DNA from: Candidatus Saccharimonadota bacterium
Lineage (GTDB): Bacteria > Patescibacteriota > Saccharimonadia > Saccharimonadales > Saccharimonadaceae
Assembly: GCA_017460105.1 (NCBI GenBank)
Contig: JAFUBS010000001.1
Span: forward strand, 1 to 64,000
DNA length: 64,000 nt
Direction: 5' to 3'
Shown here piece by piece: positions 9,123 through 17,932 of this stretch (its first letter is position 1; each line of letters begins with the position of its first letter). A program made the translations under genes and the position numbers. Under the pieces are notes generated by a model. The model was not told the DNA's origin and did not search any database. It worked only from the letters and a program-made list of their open reading frames with translations.

Positions 9123-9920
9123 TTATAACATGGATTCAAGAATATTTGCGAAAGTAAATGTAATTACGAATGCGAAAACTAGAAATGGACCAAAGTGTAG
9201 CTGGTGATTCCCTTTCTTTTTGACGGTCGGGAACATAATAATGGTGGCGGAAAAATTTGCGATAAAGAGTGCAATTATTGCAAGCCACGGTGAACCGAGC
9301 GCCAGTCCAACGGAAAGAGCCAGCAACCAGTCGCCGTCGCCAACCCATTTGCCTTTGGAAACTAAGTACAATATTAGATAGAGTCCGCCTAGAATAGCTC
9401 CGCCAATAAGCGCTGCGATGGTAGGCTCCCATGAGGAACCGCCAGAAACAAGGACGGAGATTTGGCGCAGGATTACAACCATTATCGAAATGGCGATTGC
9501 GAGATAGAGCAGGAGCGAAGGAAGCTCTCCGTAAAGTCCGTCATAGATGGCAAGAAAACACATAGTAATCGTAAAAATAATTATAACGGCAAAGATTCCC
9601 CATTCCAGTGGTGTAGCTTTCTCAATATTAATTGTGGTACTAATTGCCAAAAACGCCAGAGCGCAGAGTAATTCGGATAAGAATTCTGCAACGCCGATTT
9701 TGCGATGGCAGTTGCGACATTTGCCGCGGAGAAGTAGCCAAGAGATAATTGGAATATTGTCATACCATTTGAGCTGTTTTTTGCAATGCAAACAAATAGA
9801 ACGGTTGCCGAGTTTTTGCTTCTTGGTGTCACGCAAATGCAACCGGCGGGCCTGACAGCACAGAAAAGAGCCAAAGGCTGCGCCAAGAACGAACATTAGT
9901 ACGGAAAATGCTATTTGCAT
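9123..9920 (-). CDS. pilD: type IV prepilin peptidase
   Basis: A 265-residue membrane aspartyl protease that cleaves and often N-methylates prepilins. The cytoplasmic loop keeps the zinc-type cysteine pairs (CLHC and CRNC, about residues 43-72). The two catalytic aspartate regions are visible: 'YDGLYGELP' (around 125-133) and 'GDGDWLLALSVG' (around 194-205), replacing the classical D-x-x and GxGDxKLL patterns. There are about seven membrane segments. It sits between the pilin-adhesin and the divergent pilin genes. A TAATAT box ends 6 bases before the ATG. Confidence 0.87.
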   Translation of the reverse strand: MQIAFSVLMFVLGAAFGSFLCCQARRLHLRDTKKQKLGNRSICLHCKKQLKWYDNIPIISWLLLRGKCRNCHRKIGVAEFLSELLCALAFLAISTTINIEKATPLEWGIFAVIIIFTITMCFLAIYDGLYGELPSLLLYLAIAISIMVVILRQISVLVSGGSSWEPTIAALIGGAILGGLYLILYLVSKGKWVGDGDWLLALSVGLALGSPWLAIIALFIANFSATIIMFPTVKKKGNHQLHFGPFLVFAFVITFTFANILESML

Positions 9921-9977
9921 AGTCTTATATTACCATAAGTATCTTGAAATTTTGAAGATTTAATTTATACTTAAATT

Positions 9978-10538
9978 ATGAAGAAAAAAGGTTTTACAAT
10001 AATTGAAGTCGCGTTAGTACTCGCGATTGCTGGACTAATATTTATGATGGTGTTTATTACACTGCCGCAGGTGTGGAGGACTCAGCGCGATACGCAGCGA
10101 CGCGATGATATGTTGACCTTTGTGCAGAGATTGAAGAACTTCCAGACGAATAATAACCGCGGTGCGTTGCCGAGCGGTAATAATAGTATATCGTATTCAT
10201 TTAGCCGAGATGAGGCAAAGGCTACTTCGGCCAGCGACAAAGTTTCGTGGAAGGCCTTTTACCGTGATTTCTTTGATGACCTTTTCACTGATCCAACTGG
10301 CGAACCATACAGAATCGTCGTCACAAAATGTACCGCTAGTGCTTCAAGATTTGATTTGCCTTGCGATGTAAAAGAAGCGTCGGCCGCGAATGATGCCGAA
10401 TTTCCGAATGACTATAAGATATATGTAGTAGAAGGAGCAAAGTGCAATGGCGAAAAGGCATACGGTGCTGCAAATACGAGAAAAGTTGCAGTTATGTATA
10501 AGTTAGAAGGAGGAGGAGTATATTGCGGCGAATCCTAA
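9978..10538 (+). CDS. type IV pilin-like protein, first copy
   Basis: A 186-residue prepilin with a short basic leader, KKKGF cleavage site, then TIIEVALVLAIAGLI as the hydrophobic assembly helix with Glu5. The soluble part ends in a motif shared with the next gene ('CNGEKAYGAANTRKVAVMYKLEGGGVYC'; key parts GEK, TRKV and YKLEGGG), with cysteines placed for a C-terminal disulfide loop. The start is leaderless: TATACT at 9966-9971, ATG at 9978. It is probably a minor pilin; the second copy has a stronger expression signal. Confidence 0.87.
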   Translation: MKKKGFTIIEVALVLAIAGLIFMMVFITLPQVWRTQRDTQRRDDMLTFVQRLKNFQTNNNRGALPSGNNSISYSFSRDEAKATSASDKVSWKAFYRDFFDDLFTDPTGEPYRIVVTKCTASASRFDLPCDVKEASAANDAEFPNDYKIYVVEGAKCNGEKAYGAANTRKVAVMYKLEGGGVYCGES

Positions 10539-10553
10539 AAATAGTATAAAAAT

Positions 10554-10582
10554 GTTGACTATTTAAGCATAATCAAGTAAGA
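10554..10582 (+). promoter_or_regulatory. promoter of the second pilin gene
   Basis: A TTGACT -35 box followed after about 17 bases by a TAAGAT -10 box. Unlike the first pilin, this one leaves a 5' untranslated region of about 45 bases and an AGAAAGGA ribosome site before ATG 10635. Confidence 0.5.
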
Positions 10583-10634
10583 TAAAATAAAGAACTATCC
10601 TAAGTGTGGTAGCATAATTAGTAGAAAGGAATCT

Positions 10635-11144
10635 ATGGCAAAAAACAACAATAAAAAAGGATTTACGATTATCGAAGTTGTGCTCGTGCTCGCTATCGCA
10701 GGTCTTATCTTCCTCATGGTGTTCATCGCGCTTCCAGCAATGCAACGCGCACAGAGAGATACTCAGAGGCGTGATCAGCTATCTGGCATGATGACACAAA
10801 TTACACAGTATCAGGCGAATAATAGAAACAAGATTCCAGAGACCCAGAAAGATTGGAATGATTTCATTACTAATTACATGAAAGCTGGTGGCGACACATT
10901 CGAAGATCCAAATGGTAATGAATATACGGTCAAGATGGTACCTTGTGACGCAACTTCAGGAAAAGGCGATTGCGCTAATAGTGCCCAGCGTAACAGTACC
11001 GATTTCAATACACAGAACTATGAAATTTTGGTAGTAGTAGGCTCCACTTGTGACGGCGAGAAGACAGTCGCTAACAGTGGCACTCGCAAAGTATCCATCG
11101 TTTACAAGCTCGAAGGCGGTGGTACTTACTGTAGCAATAACTAA
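10635..11144 (+). CDS. type IV pilin, second copy (probable major pilin)
   Basis: A 169-residue prepilin with KKGF-TIIEVVLVLAIAGLI at the N terminus (Glu5 present). It is a paralogue of the preceding gene and shares the C-terminal pattern 'CDGEK...GTRKVSIVYKLEGGGTYC'. It has its own -35/-10 promoter, a leader and a good Shine-Dalgarno site, and is followed by a strong terminator. These are signs of high expression, so it may be the major subunit (inference). The product would be processed by the peptidase at 9123-9920 and assembled by the pilM-C operon. Confidence 0.88.
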   Translation: MAKNNNKKGFTIIEVVLVLAIAGLIFLMVFIALPAMQRAQRDTQRRDQLSGMMTQITQYQANNRNKIPETQKDWNDFITNYMKAGGDTFEDPNGNEYTVKMVPCDATSGKGDCANSAQRNSTDFNTQNYEILVVVGSTCDGEKTVANSGTRKVSIVYKLEGGGTYCSNN

Positions 11145-11158
11145 TCAGTGTATCGCTT

Positions 11159-11186
11159 AAAGAATCACCCGAAAGGGTGATTTTTT
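11159..11186 (+). terminator. terminator after the pilin genes
   Basis: AAGAATCACCC-GAAA-GGGTGATTTTTT, a perfect stem with a GNRA-type loop and T-run. Confidence 0.9.
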
Positions 11187-11200
11187 AATACTAACGAAAT

Positions 11201-11366
11201 ACAATAAGATATACCAATCTTCATTCGCGCTTTGCTGCGCGCCAGGTAAAAATTTCGTCAATAAATCAGGTCTGCGCCCGGTACTGTCCGGTACTCGACT
11301 TGACTTATTTCCTCAATTTTTACTTGGGCTTGCAAAATGCTCATGAATCTTGATATATCTTATTGT
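11201..11366. repeat. palindromic element G (intergenic, about 165 bp)
   Basis: This fills the 255-base gap between the convergent pilin and pilC genes. The outer ends are perfect inverted repeats (ACAATAAGATATA... with ...TATATCTTATTGT). Matching continues inward with interruptions: GGTAAAAATT with AATTTTTACT, AATAAATCAGGTC with GACTTGACTTATT, and a centre near GGTACTGTCCGGTAC. The whole forms one long imperfect hairpin. It is placed with the in-gene elements because of its fold; its core sequence is not obviously shared with them. Confidence 0.8.
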
Positions 11367-11399
11367 TGTGCATTATTATAGGAAATCTTATCAGATTCT

Positions 11400-12611
11400 T
11401 TAAGCTGATACACTGTTTACGAGTGAGTAAATTGGGAGCAAGGTACCACCGACTACGACGCCGATGAGGCCTGCCATAATAACCATAAGGATTGGCTCGA
11501 TCATTGTAGAAATGTTATTAATCTGCTCATCTAGTTCGTTTTCGTATACTTGAGCAGCCTTACCAAGCATTTCATCGATTTTACCGGATTGTTCACCGAT
11601 GCCAGCCATTTGCGGAACGAGCGGGAGCATGTATTCAAGACCGGTCAAAGATTCAGAGAGGTTCTTCCCTCCTTTGAGGTCTTCTAGAGATTTGGTGAAT
11701 TCTTTTTCTACGACGACGTTGTTAGTAGATTCAATAGCAGTAGTGATGGATTCTACCATCGGAACACCGGTCGCTAACATCATTTCAGAAGTACGAGCAA
11801 AACGTGAAACATAGAGCTTGCGGAAGAGTCCGCCAAAGAGTGGAACATGAAGCTTGAAGCTGTCAGCAACCTCGCGACCCATCGGTGTGCGCTTGACGAA
11901 GAACCATGCACCGACACCAATACCGATGACAATAATTGCAACTAGCCAACCAAATTGACCAAAGAAGTCCGTAATATCTACAAGAGCCTGAGTAAGGCCA
12001 GGGAGCTCTTCGCCCATATCTTCGTAGAGGCCCTGCACTTGCGGCACGACAAGAATCATCATGAATGCAAGCACTGCAATAATAACAACGAGAATAATAG
12101 CTGGATAGACAAGAGCGCCTTTGATTTTGCTCATCATGGCAGCATCTTTTTCTTCCTGGTCGGCGAGGCGCTTCAAGGCGATATCTAGAGTACCGGATTT
12201 CTCACCAGCTTGAATAAGTGCCAGATAAACGCCATTAAAAATCTTTGGATGAGCCGAGAAAGCTTCGAATAAGCTTTTACCGGATTCTACAGCAGTAATG
12301 ATTTCCTCGGCAACAGCACGCATGCCTTTGGATTCGGTTTGGTCAGCAACGGTACGAAGTGAAGCAGAAAGCGGCAAGCCTGCGCCAATCAAGGTGGCGA
12401 GCTGACGCGTAAAGACGATACGATCTTTGGTAGTAATGCGATTTTTGACCTTAACAAAAGGATCGTTCTCTCCTTCTTCAACTACCGACTGCGGAATGAG
12501 TCCTTGCTCAATCAAAAGACGACCAGCTGTTTGCTCGTTGTCAGCCTGAATGTTGCCTTTTAGCATTTTACCGGTTTCTTTGTCTTTTGCCTTGTAGTCA
12601 AAACGCTTCAT
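11400..12611 (-). CDS. pilC: type IV pilus inner-membrane platform protein
   Basis: A 403-residue GspF/PilC-family protein with two T2SSF domains. Features are the family start 'FDYKAKDKETGKMLKGNIQADNE', 'FTRQLATLIGAGLPLSASLRTV' in the first domain, 'FARTSEMMLATGVPMVESI' in the second, and a terminal membrane helix 'EPILMVIMAGLIGVVVGGTLLPIYSLVN'. It is the membrane base on which the PilB and PilT motors act. It is the last gene of the pilus operon, one base after pilT, with an AGAGG ribosome site. Confidence 0.93.
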   Translation of the reverse strand: MKRFDYKAKDKETGKMLKGNIQADNEQTAGRLLIEQGLIPQSVVEEGENDPFVKVKNRITTKDRIVFTRQLATLIGAGLPLSASLRTVADQTESKGMRAVAEEIITAVESGKSLFEAFSAHPKIFNGVYLALIQAGEKSGTLDIALKRLADQEEKDAAMMSKIKGALVYPAIILVVIIAVLAFMMILVVPQVQGLYEDMGEELPGLTQALVDITDFFGQFGWLVAIIVIGIGVGAWFFVKRTPMGREVADSFKLHVPLFGGLFRKLYVSRFARTSEMMLATGVPMVESITTAIESTNNVVVEKEFTKSLEDLKGGKNLSESLTGLEYMLPLVPQMAGIGEQSGKIDEMLGKAAQVYENELDEQINNISTMIEPILMVIMAGLIGVVVGGTLLPIYSLVNSVSA

Positions 12612-12612
12612 T

Positions 12613-13695
12613 TTAACCTCTTACATAACGATTAAGTTCTTCGATATCTACGGCATATTCACGTGCGGAATCATAGGTAATCACGCCGGTCTGAACGAGT
12701 TTCGCTAAGGTGCGGTCCATAGTCTGCATACCTTGGTCGGCACCAGTCTGAATAGCATTGTCGAGCTGGAAGGTCTTACCATCGCGAATGAGAGCACGAA
12801 CTGCGGCATTTGCTACCATAATTTCGGTAGCTGCAACGCGTCCACCACCGATGGCTGGAACTAGGCGTTGCGAACAAATCGCCATGAGCATATTAGAAAG
12901 CTGAGTGCGCACTTGAGGCTGCTGGTGAGCTGGGAATACGTCAATCATACGATCTACGGATTGAGCAGCGGAGTTGGTGTGGAGAGTAGCAAAGACCAAG
13001 TGACCAGTCTCAGCGATAGTAATGGCTGCTTGAATGGTCTCGAGGTCGCGCATCTCGCCAATTAACACTACATCCGGATCTTCACGAAGGACAGAGCGGA
13101 GCGCGGCATTAAAGCTGAAAGTATCATAGTGAACTTCGCGTTGCACAATGACTGAACGTTGGGACTTGTGGGTAAATTCAATCGGATCTTCAATAGTAAT
13201 AATATGTTTAGACTTCTCGCGGTTGATCTTGTCAATCAAGGCGGCAAGCGTGGTGGATTTACCTGAGCCGGTAGGACCAGTGACGAGCACAAGGCCACGT
13301 GGATAATCCGCGAAGCTCTCTACTACTGGCGGCATTCCTAAATCATTAATGGATTTAATCTGATTTGGAATCAAGCGGAAGGCGGCGGCCATTTTGCCGC
13401 GTTCATGAAAAGCGTTAACACGAAAACGTGCAATGTCTCCGAAAGCAAAAGAATAATCGAATTCTTTGTCTTTGAGGAATATTTGCTGTTGTCCTTCATC
13501 GAGAGTACTAAAAATCAACCCGCGTAGCATTTCGTCATTTAGCTGCGGCATTCCAGAGATTGGAATAAGAGCGCCGTCGATACGCAAAATAGGTGGCAAG
13601 CCATATTGAATATGCAAGTCCGAAGCCTTACGGCGAATACACTCTTCGAGGAGTGTTTCGATTTTTGGTGTTGTTATTTGCCCACTATTTTCCAT
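12613..13695 (-). CDS. pilT: type IV pilus retraction ATPase
   Basis: A 360-residue PilT-family hexameric ATPase. It shows the N-terminal 'ASDLHIQYGLPP' PAS-like domain, Walker A GPTGSGKSTT (about residues 138-147), the Asp box/Walker B region 'REDPDVVLIGEMRD', the His box 'ETGHLVFATLHTNSA', and the PilT-specific 'AIGGGRVAATEIMV'. It drives pilus disassembly and hence twitching or DNA/host-surface pulling. A TATAAT box six bases upstream of its ATG gives it a private leaderless promoter inside the operon. Confidence 0.93.
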   Translation of the reverse strand: MENSGQITTPKIETLLEECIRRKASDLHIQYGLPPILRIDGALIPISGMPQLNDEMLRGLIFSTLDEGQQQIFLKDKEFDYSFAFGDIARFRVNAFHERGKMAAAFRLIPNQIKSINDLGMPPVVESFADYPRGLVLVTGPTGSGKSTTLAALIDKINREKSKHIITIEDPIEFTHKSQRSVIVQREVHYDTFSFNAALRSVLREDPDVVLIGEMRDLETIQAAITIAETGHLVFATLHTNSAAQSVDRMIDVFPAHQQPQVRTQLSNMLMAICSQRLVPAIGGGRVAATEIMVANAAVRALIRDGKTFQLDNAIQTGADQGMQTMDRTLAKLVQTGVITYDSAREYAVDIEELNRYVRG

Positions 13696-13716
13696 ATTTC
13701 TATTATACCATAAGTT

Positions 13717-15477
13717 TTATGATAAGTCGCTCGCAACACGATTAACTTCTTCGATTGATGTGATACCTGATAGTACTTTAAGGATACCATCCTGGCGCAT
13801 AGTTACTGTTCCCTTGCTACGTGCGAGACGCATAATCTCTGCTGCGGTAGCATGTTTCGTAATCATCTTCTGAATATCTTCGTCAACGTCAATTGTTTCA
13901 TATAAACCGGCACGTCCTTTGTAGCCGCCTGGGGTCTCTTTAGATTCCATACCTTTGGCGAGCATATAGTTCTTGTCGTTCTTGACCGGCAATCCTGGAT
14001 AACCCAAATCTTCAGAAACCGATGCAACCTCTTCTTCGGTTTGTGGAAGTAAATCGCCAACAATGGAATTAATACCGGTGGTCTCGAGATCGGAGGATTT
14101 GTATATTTCGCGTTTTTCAGTAATGCGACGCACAAGACGCTGGCCAATAACTACGTTCAATGTAGATGCAAGAAGAAATGGTTCGATACCCATTTCTAGG
14201 AGACGTGGCAAAATACCAGCGGCAGAGTTGGTGTGAAGCGTACTAAACACAAGGTGGCCAGTAAGAGCTGCCTGGACGGCAAGTCCAGCAGTTTCGCCAT
14301 CACGAATCTCACCCACCATCACTACGTCAGGGTCTTGACGGAGAATAGAACGAAGACCGGAGGCAAAAGTGAGTCCAGCATCGAGGTTGACTTGAATCTG
14401 GTTAATTCCCTCCATTTTGTACTCGACCGGGTCTTCGAGAGTCACAATGTTGATTTCTTCGGATTTAATTTGCTGAATTAGAGCATAGAGAGTAGTAGAT
14501 TTACCAGAACCCGTAGGACCAGAGGTTAGAATCATACCGTTTGGCTTTCTGATGCCACTTAGGACGGAGCGAAGAGCACGACCAGTCATACCCATTTTAT
14601 CAATTTCCATGGTAGTGCCCTCCTTATCGAGAAGACGGATAACTACCTGTTCACCCCAAGTAACTGGAGAAATAGCGATACGAAGGTCGATTTCCTTACC
14701 ATCAACTAAGACCGTGAATTGGCCGTCCTGAGGAATGCGGTGCTCGTCGATTTTGAGGTTAGACAAAATCTTGATACGTGAAACGAGAGCTGGAGCGACG
14801 GTCTTTGGTAAGTCCATGATACGACGAAGAACACCATCTACGCGACAGCGGATAATGAGCGAATCTTCGAGTGGCTCGATGTGAATATCGGACGCTTTGG
14901 TCTTTGCGGCGTAGCTCAAAATAGTATTTAGGGCTTTGGAAATCGGCGAATCCTGAATGATGGTTTTGACCTCAGTCTGATCCTTTTCTAATACTTCTTC
15001 GTTGGTCTCGCGGACTGCTTCTTTGACACCAGAAAAATCACCGTGGTTCTTCTCGAGCATTTCCCGAATACCACGCTCCGACGACATCCAAACACGAATT
15101 GGCTGATTGATGAGATTAGAAATGTAGTCGGTGTACTGAACGTTGGTAACGTCAGCCATTGCAACATTAAGTAGGCCGTCTTTCTCGCCAAGCGGAATAG
15201 CTAGAACACGAGCCTGTGCTTCATATGGAATCTTGGTAAGAATGTCTTGGTCGATGGTGATATTTTTTAGCTCTACATACGGAACACCAATCACTAAAGC
15301 CGTTGCGTGAGCGACCATATCATTGGAGATAACTTTCTGAGCGAGGAGTTCGTTTAGAACGGATTGGTCGGGCGTAATGTTGGTCTGGACGCGCGATACA
15401 AGATTGGCATCAGCAAGACCTTCAGCCAATAAAAGACCGATAATTTTTTCTTCTGCTTCTTTAGTAAGGAGTGCCAT
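13717..15477 (-). CDS. pilB: type IV pilus extension ATPase
   Basis: A 586-residue GspE/PilB ATPase. An N-terminal GspE_N/MshEN domain (to about residue 150) precedes the motor domain with 'KASDIHIEP', Walker A GPTGSGKSTTLY, 'RQDPDVVMVGEIRDGETA', and 'LTGHLVFSTLHTNSA'. The cysteine zinc site seen in many PilB proteins is not evident. It powers pilin polymerisation. The ATG overlaps the stop of the small gene before it by one base (TAATG). Confidence 0.93.
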   Translation of the reverse strand: MALLTKEAEEKIIGLLLAEGLADANLVSRVQTNITPDQSVLNELLAQKVISNDMVAHATALVIGVPYVELKNITIDQDILTKIPYEAQARVLAIPLGEKDGLLNVAMADVTNVQYTDYISNLINQPIRVWMSSERGIREMLEKNHGDFSGVKEAVRETNEEVLEKDQTEVKTIIQDSPISKALNTILSYAAKTKASDIHIEPLEDSLIIRCRVDGVLRRIMDLPKTVAPALVSRIKILSNLKIDEHRIPQDGQFTVLVDGKEIDLRIAISPVTWGEQVVIRLLDKEGTTMEIDKMGMTGRALRSVLSGIRKPNGMILTSGPTGSGKSTTLYALIQQIKSEEINIVTLEDPVEYKMEGINQIQVNLDAGLTFASGLRSILRQDPDVVMVGEIRDGETAGLAVQAALTGHLVFSTLHTNSAAGILPRLLEMGIEPFLLASTLNVVIGQRLVRRITEKREIYKSSDLETTGINSIVGDLLPQTEEEVASVSEDLGYPGLPVKNDKNYMLAKGMESKETPGGYKGRAGLYETIDVDEDIQKMITKHATAAEIMRLARSKGTVTMRQDGILKVLSGITSIEEVNRVASDLS

Positions 15478-15764
15478 TACTCCTCCGCATATGACAAACA
15501 GTTACCGTTTTCATCGTAAGAGATACAGGTACTTTGCGAACCGTCTGCGTCATCTTCATCACCGACGTATACTTCAACTGTAGGATTGACGGAGCGGTAA
15601 TTAAAAACATCTTCGCTAGGCTCAACAAGCGATGCGTCTGGTGCGTCTTGAAGAGTTTTGAAGTCAAATTTATCAATGCCCGGAACAAGGAGGTTGGTCA
15701 GCACAAAGGCGATAACGAATCCAAAGATAGCAGCGAGAATAGATGTAGTTAAATCGGTTTTCAT
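15477..15764 (-). CDS. small membrane protein of the pilus operon
   Basis: A 95-residue protein of unknown family. It has one N-terminal membrane helix (about residues 8-28), a proline/aspartate-rich stretch and an acidic C-terminal part with two cysteines close together (CISYDENGNC). It sits between the pilO-like and pilB genes with a ribosome site (GGAGG) overlapping the previous stop. Its place matches that of PilP-like alignment subunits in other pilus operons, but no PilP sequence signature is seen, so that is only a positional guess. Confidence 0.6.
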   Translation of the reverse strand: MKTDLTTSILAAIFGFVIAFVLTNLLVPGIDKFDFKTLQDAPDASLVEPSEDVFNYRSVNPTVEVYVGDEDDADGSQSTCISYDENGNCLSYAEE

Positions 15765-16655
15765 TTATTTACCTCCTGGGGTGATGGTTTTTGTAGACTC
15801 GATTACTGTGCTTGGGTCCATGTAATATGCAGTAGCATGGGCCTGGAGACTGAGTGCGTTTTCACCACGCCACTCAATAGTAGCACGATTGATGTCAAAA
15901 TCACGAATAGAGCGTTCGATGTTGTCGAGAATAGTACGAGTCTCGGCGGCGTCAGTTTCGATACTGAGACGGACAGACAGCTTGTTCAAATTTGTACCAA
16001 AATCAGCAAGTTCTACTTCTCCGGTAGGGCTGATGGATTCTGGCTCCCAGTTGGAGATAATAAATATCTTATTCAAGCTAGCAAGGAGAGCCTCTTCGTT
16101 CTTGAAGGCTGGGAGAGCGTCTGGAATAACACGGAGCGCTGAACAGGTCTGGATGAGGTTGGTGGCATCGACGAGCTCCTGGGCCGTAGAAGCCTTGTTG
16201 TATTTCTCCTGTAATTCGTTATAGGTGTAGTATTTGTTCTTGTATTTTGGGTCCGAAGCTTTGACGGGATTTATACAAGTACTACTGTCTTCTTTTGGTA
16301 CTGCACTAAGAGAAGGGTTGTCAGCCATACTCTCCAAGATGTTGGAGCGAAGGCTGCCTGGAACACTTGAAACGCTAACGTTATCTGGATTACATTTCTT
16401 AAGCTCGTCATCACTGTAAGTGCTGCCGCTAGGTTTTTGGCAGATACCAATGTTCTTGATAGCATTGGAGTAGACAACGATGGTGGCATCTTCTTCGGAA
16501 ACAACTTTAGCATTGAAAGCGATTTGCGAGAAGAAGTGGATAACTAGCGAGACCGCTATGCCGAGAACCACAGAGGCGCCGAGAACTGACAAAAGCATAT
16601 ACTGTTGTGCTTGTGAAATCTTTGCTCTTTTGGTAATTGAAATTTCGCGTGCCAT
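15765..16655 (-). CDS. PilO-like pilus alignment protein
   Basis: A 296-residue protein with a short cytoplasmic tail, one membrane helix (about residues 20-43) and an external region with a predicted coiled segment and an end domain with alternating strands. Sequence similarity to PilO is weak by eye; the assignment rests on topology and on gene order pilM-pilN-this-x-pilB. It contains four widely spaced cysteines, consistent with disulfides outside the cell. The start overlaps the pilN-like stop by one base. Confidence 0.68.
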   Translation of the reverse strand: MAREISITKRAKISQAQQYMLLSVLGASVVLGIAVSLVIHFFSQIAFNAKVVSEEDATIVVYSNAIKNIGICQKPSGSTYSDDELKKCNPDNVSVSSVPGSLRSNILESMADNPSLSAVPKEDSSTCINPVKASDPKYKNKYYTYNELQEKYNKASTAQELVDATNLIQTCSALRVIPDALPAFKNEEALLASLNKIFIISNWEPESISPTGEVELADFGTNLNKLSVRLSIETDAAETRTILDNIERSIRDFDINRATIEWRGENALSLQAHATAYYMDPSTVIESTKTITPGGK

Positions 16656-17932
16656 TAGTTGTTGTTCCCTTCTGTGGTTGTTTTACATTCTATGTCGCCT
16701 TCTTCGCAGTCGGTGGCGCGCTCGGTAAACATATTCTGAATTTGGACGTAGGAATCGGTAACATTGTAGCGACCGGAAGGTGGAATAGCAAGCATATGTG
16801 TGTTGTTGTATTTAAATACTTCTGGATTAAATTTGATAATCGCGGAGAAGCGGAGTACTAGCTCGGACGATGCATTACGACCGTTCGAAGACTCAGTGAT
16901 TTTGATGCCTTCTTCGTTGTCTGGAACAAGTTTGCAATCTTTGTTGGTCGGGACCCAATTGATCTTGTTATCACTAGTCAAGTTACCTGTATATTTAATG
17001 CAGGCGGATTCGAAGTGCGCTACATTGGAGATGTTGCCATCCATATCCATATATGGCTCGCCCTCCCTAGGCTCTTCTTTGTACCAAGCGGAGAACTGTG
17101 GCGTACGCCAAATCTTGACTACGGTCTGACCATTGTATGATTCGGTCTCGTAGTCGGTGATTTTGCTATTGGAATCGGAAGAAGTGTTGTTATTGGTGTC
17201 AGCGGAGTCGTTGGTTGTGTTAGAGTCGTTAGTCGTGTTGTCTTCGTTGGACTCCAACGCCTCTTCTTCGTCTTCATTCGCAGCAGAACGATCTAAGGTA
17301 GGGTCGCAACCTTCGCCGGTGATTAGCCAGTAAGCGTAGTAACTCTTATTAGTAGGTTCATACAAAGAAGCTCCGTCATTTCCATGCTCAATTATACAAT
17401 ATGATGGAATAGAGTTGCCGTATTTATCAATATATTCACCATAGTCATAACGCATATACTGCATGCTTTTCTTGAACGAATCGAGGACATTATAGTCGAT
17501 ATATGGCTCACTGCCAGCATCAGCCTGGGCGTCGAATGAAAATGTCGGATCTTCGCCGGAAAGGTCAATGTTGAGCTCTGAGATCTTGATAGTGTCGGCA
17601 CCGGTAGGGATAATAGCAGAGAGAATGCCAAAAGTACGTGACAATACTTGCTTATTGTCAGTAATTGACGAGATATTGCTGAGCTGGTCTTTGATGGTAA
17701 GGAAGTGGCTTAAGTCGCTATAAGAATTAAGCTTGCTGGAAAGATTGTCGATGGTTCCCTTCTTGCTATTAACGACTGCCTGCTGACCACCGGCAATGGT
17801 CGCAAATACCGCAGTAACAGCAACGGAAGCTGAGGCAACCACAATACAAATGAAGAAGATGAGATTGCGAAGCTTCAAGGCTTTAATCATTTCGTTCTTG
17901 ATGTCTGGAACGAGGTTAATTTCGCGGGCCAT
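16655..17932 (-). CDS. PilN-like pilus alignment protein
   Basis: A 425-residue protein starting MAREINLVPDIKNEMIKAL, the classical PilN motif (INLLP-type) that docks into PilM. A membrane helix follows (about residues 22-48), then a coiled-coil and a long external domain. It is about twice the usual PilN length because of an Asn/Asp/Ser/Thr-rich low-complexity insert around residues 220-255 and an extra C-terminal domain. The start codon overlaps the pilM stop (TAATG), with a Shine-Dalgarno site GAAAGGAG. Confidence 0.8.
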   Translation of the reverse strand: MAREINLVPDIKNEMIKALKLRNLIFFICIVVASASVAVTAVFATIAGGQQAVVNSKKGTIDNLSSKLNSYSDLSHFLTIKDQLSNISSITDNKQVLSRTFGILSAIIPTGADTIKISELNIDLSGEDPTFSFDAQADAGSEPYIDYNVLDSFKKSMQYMRYDYGEYIDKYGNSIPSYCIIEHGNDGASLYEPTNKSYYAYWLITGEGCDPTLDRSAANEDEEEALESNEDNTTNDSNTTNDSADTNNNTSSDSNSKITDYETESYNGQTVVKIWRTPQFSAWYKEEPREGEPYMDMDGNISNVAHFESACIKYTGNLTSDNKINWVPTNKDCKLVPDNEEGIKITESSNGRNASSELVLRFSAIIKFNPEVFKYNNTHMLAIPPSGRYNVTDSYVQIQNMFTERATDCEEGDIECKTTTEGNNN

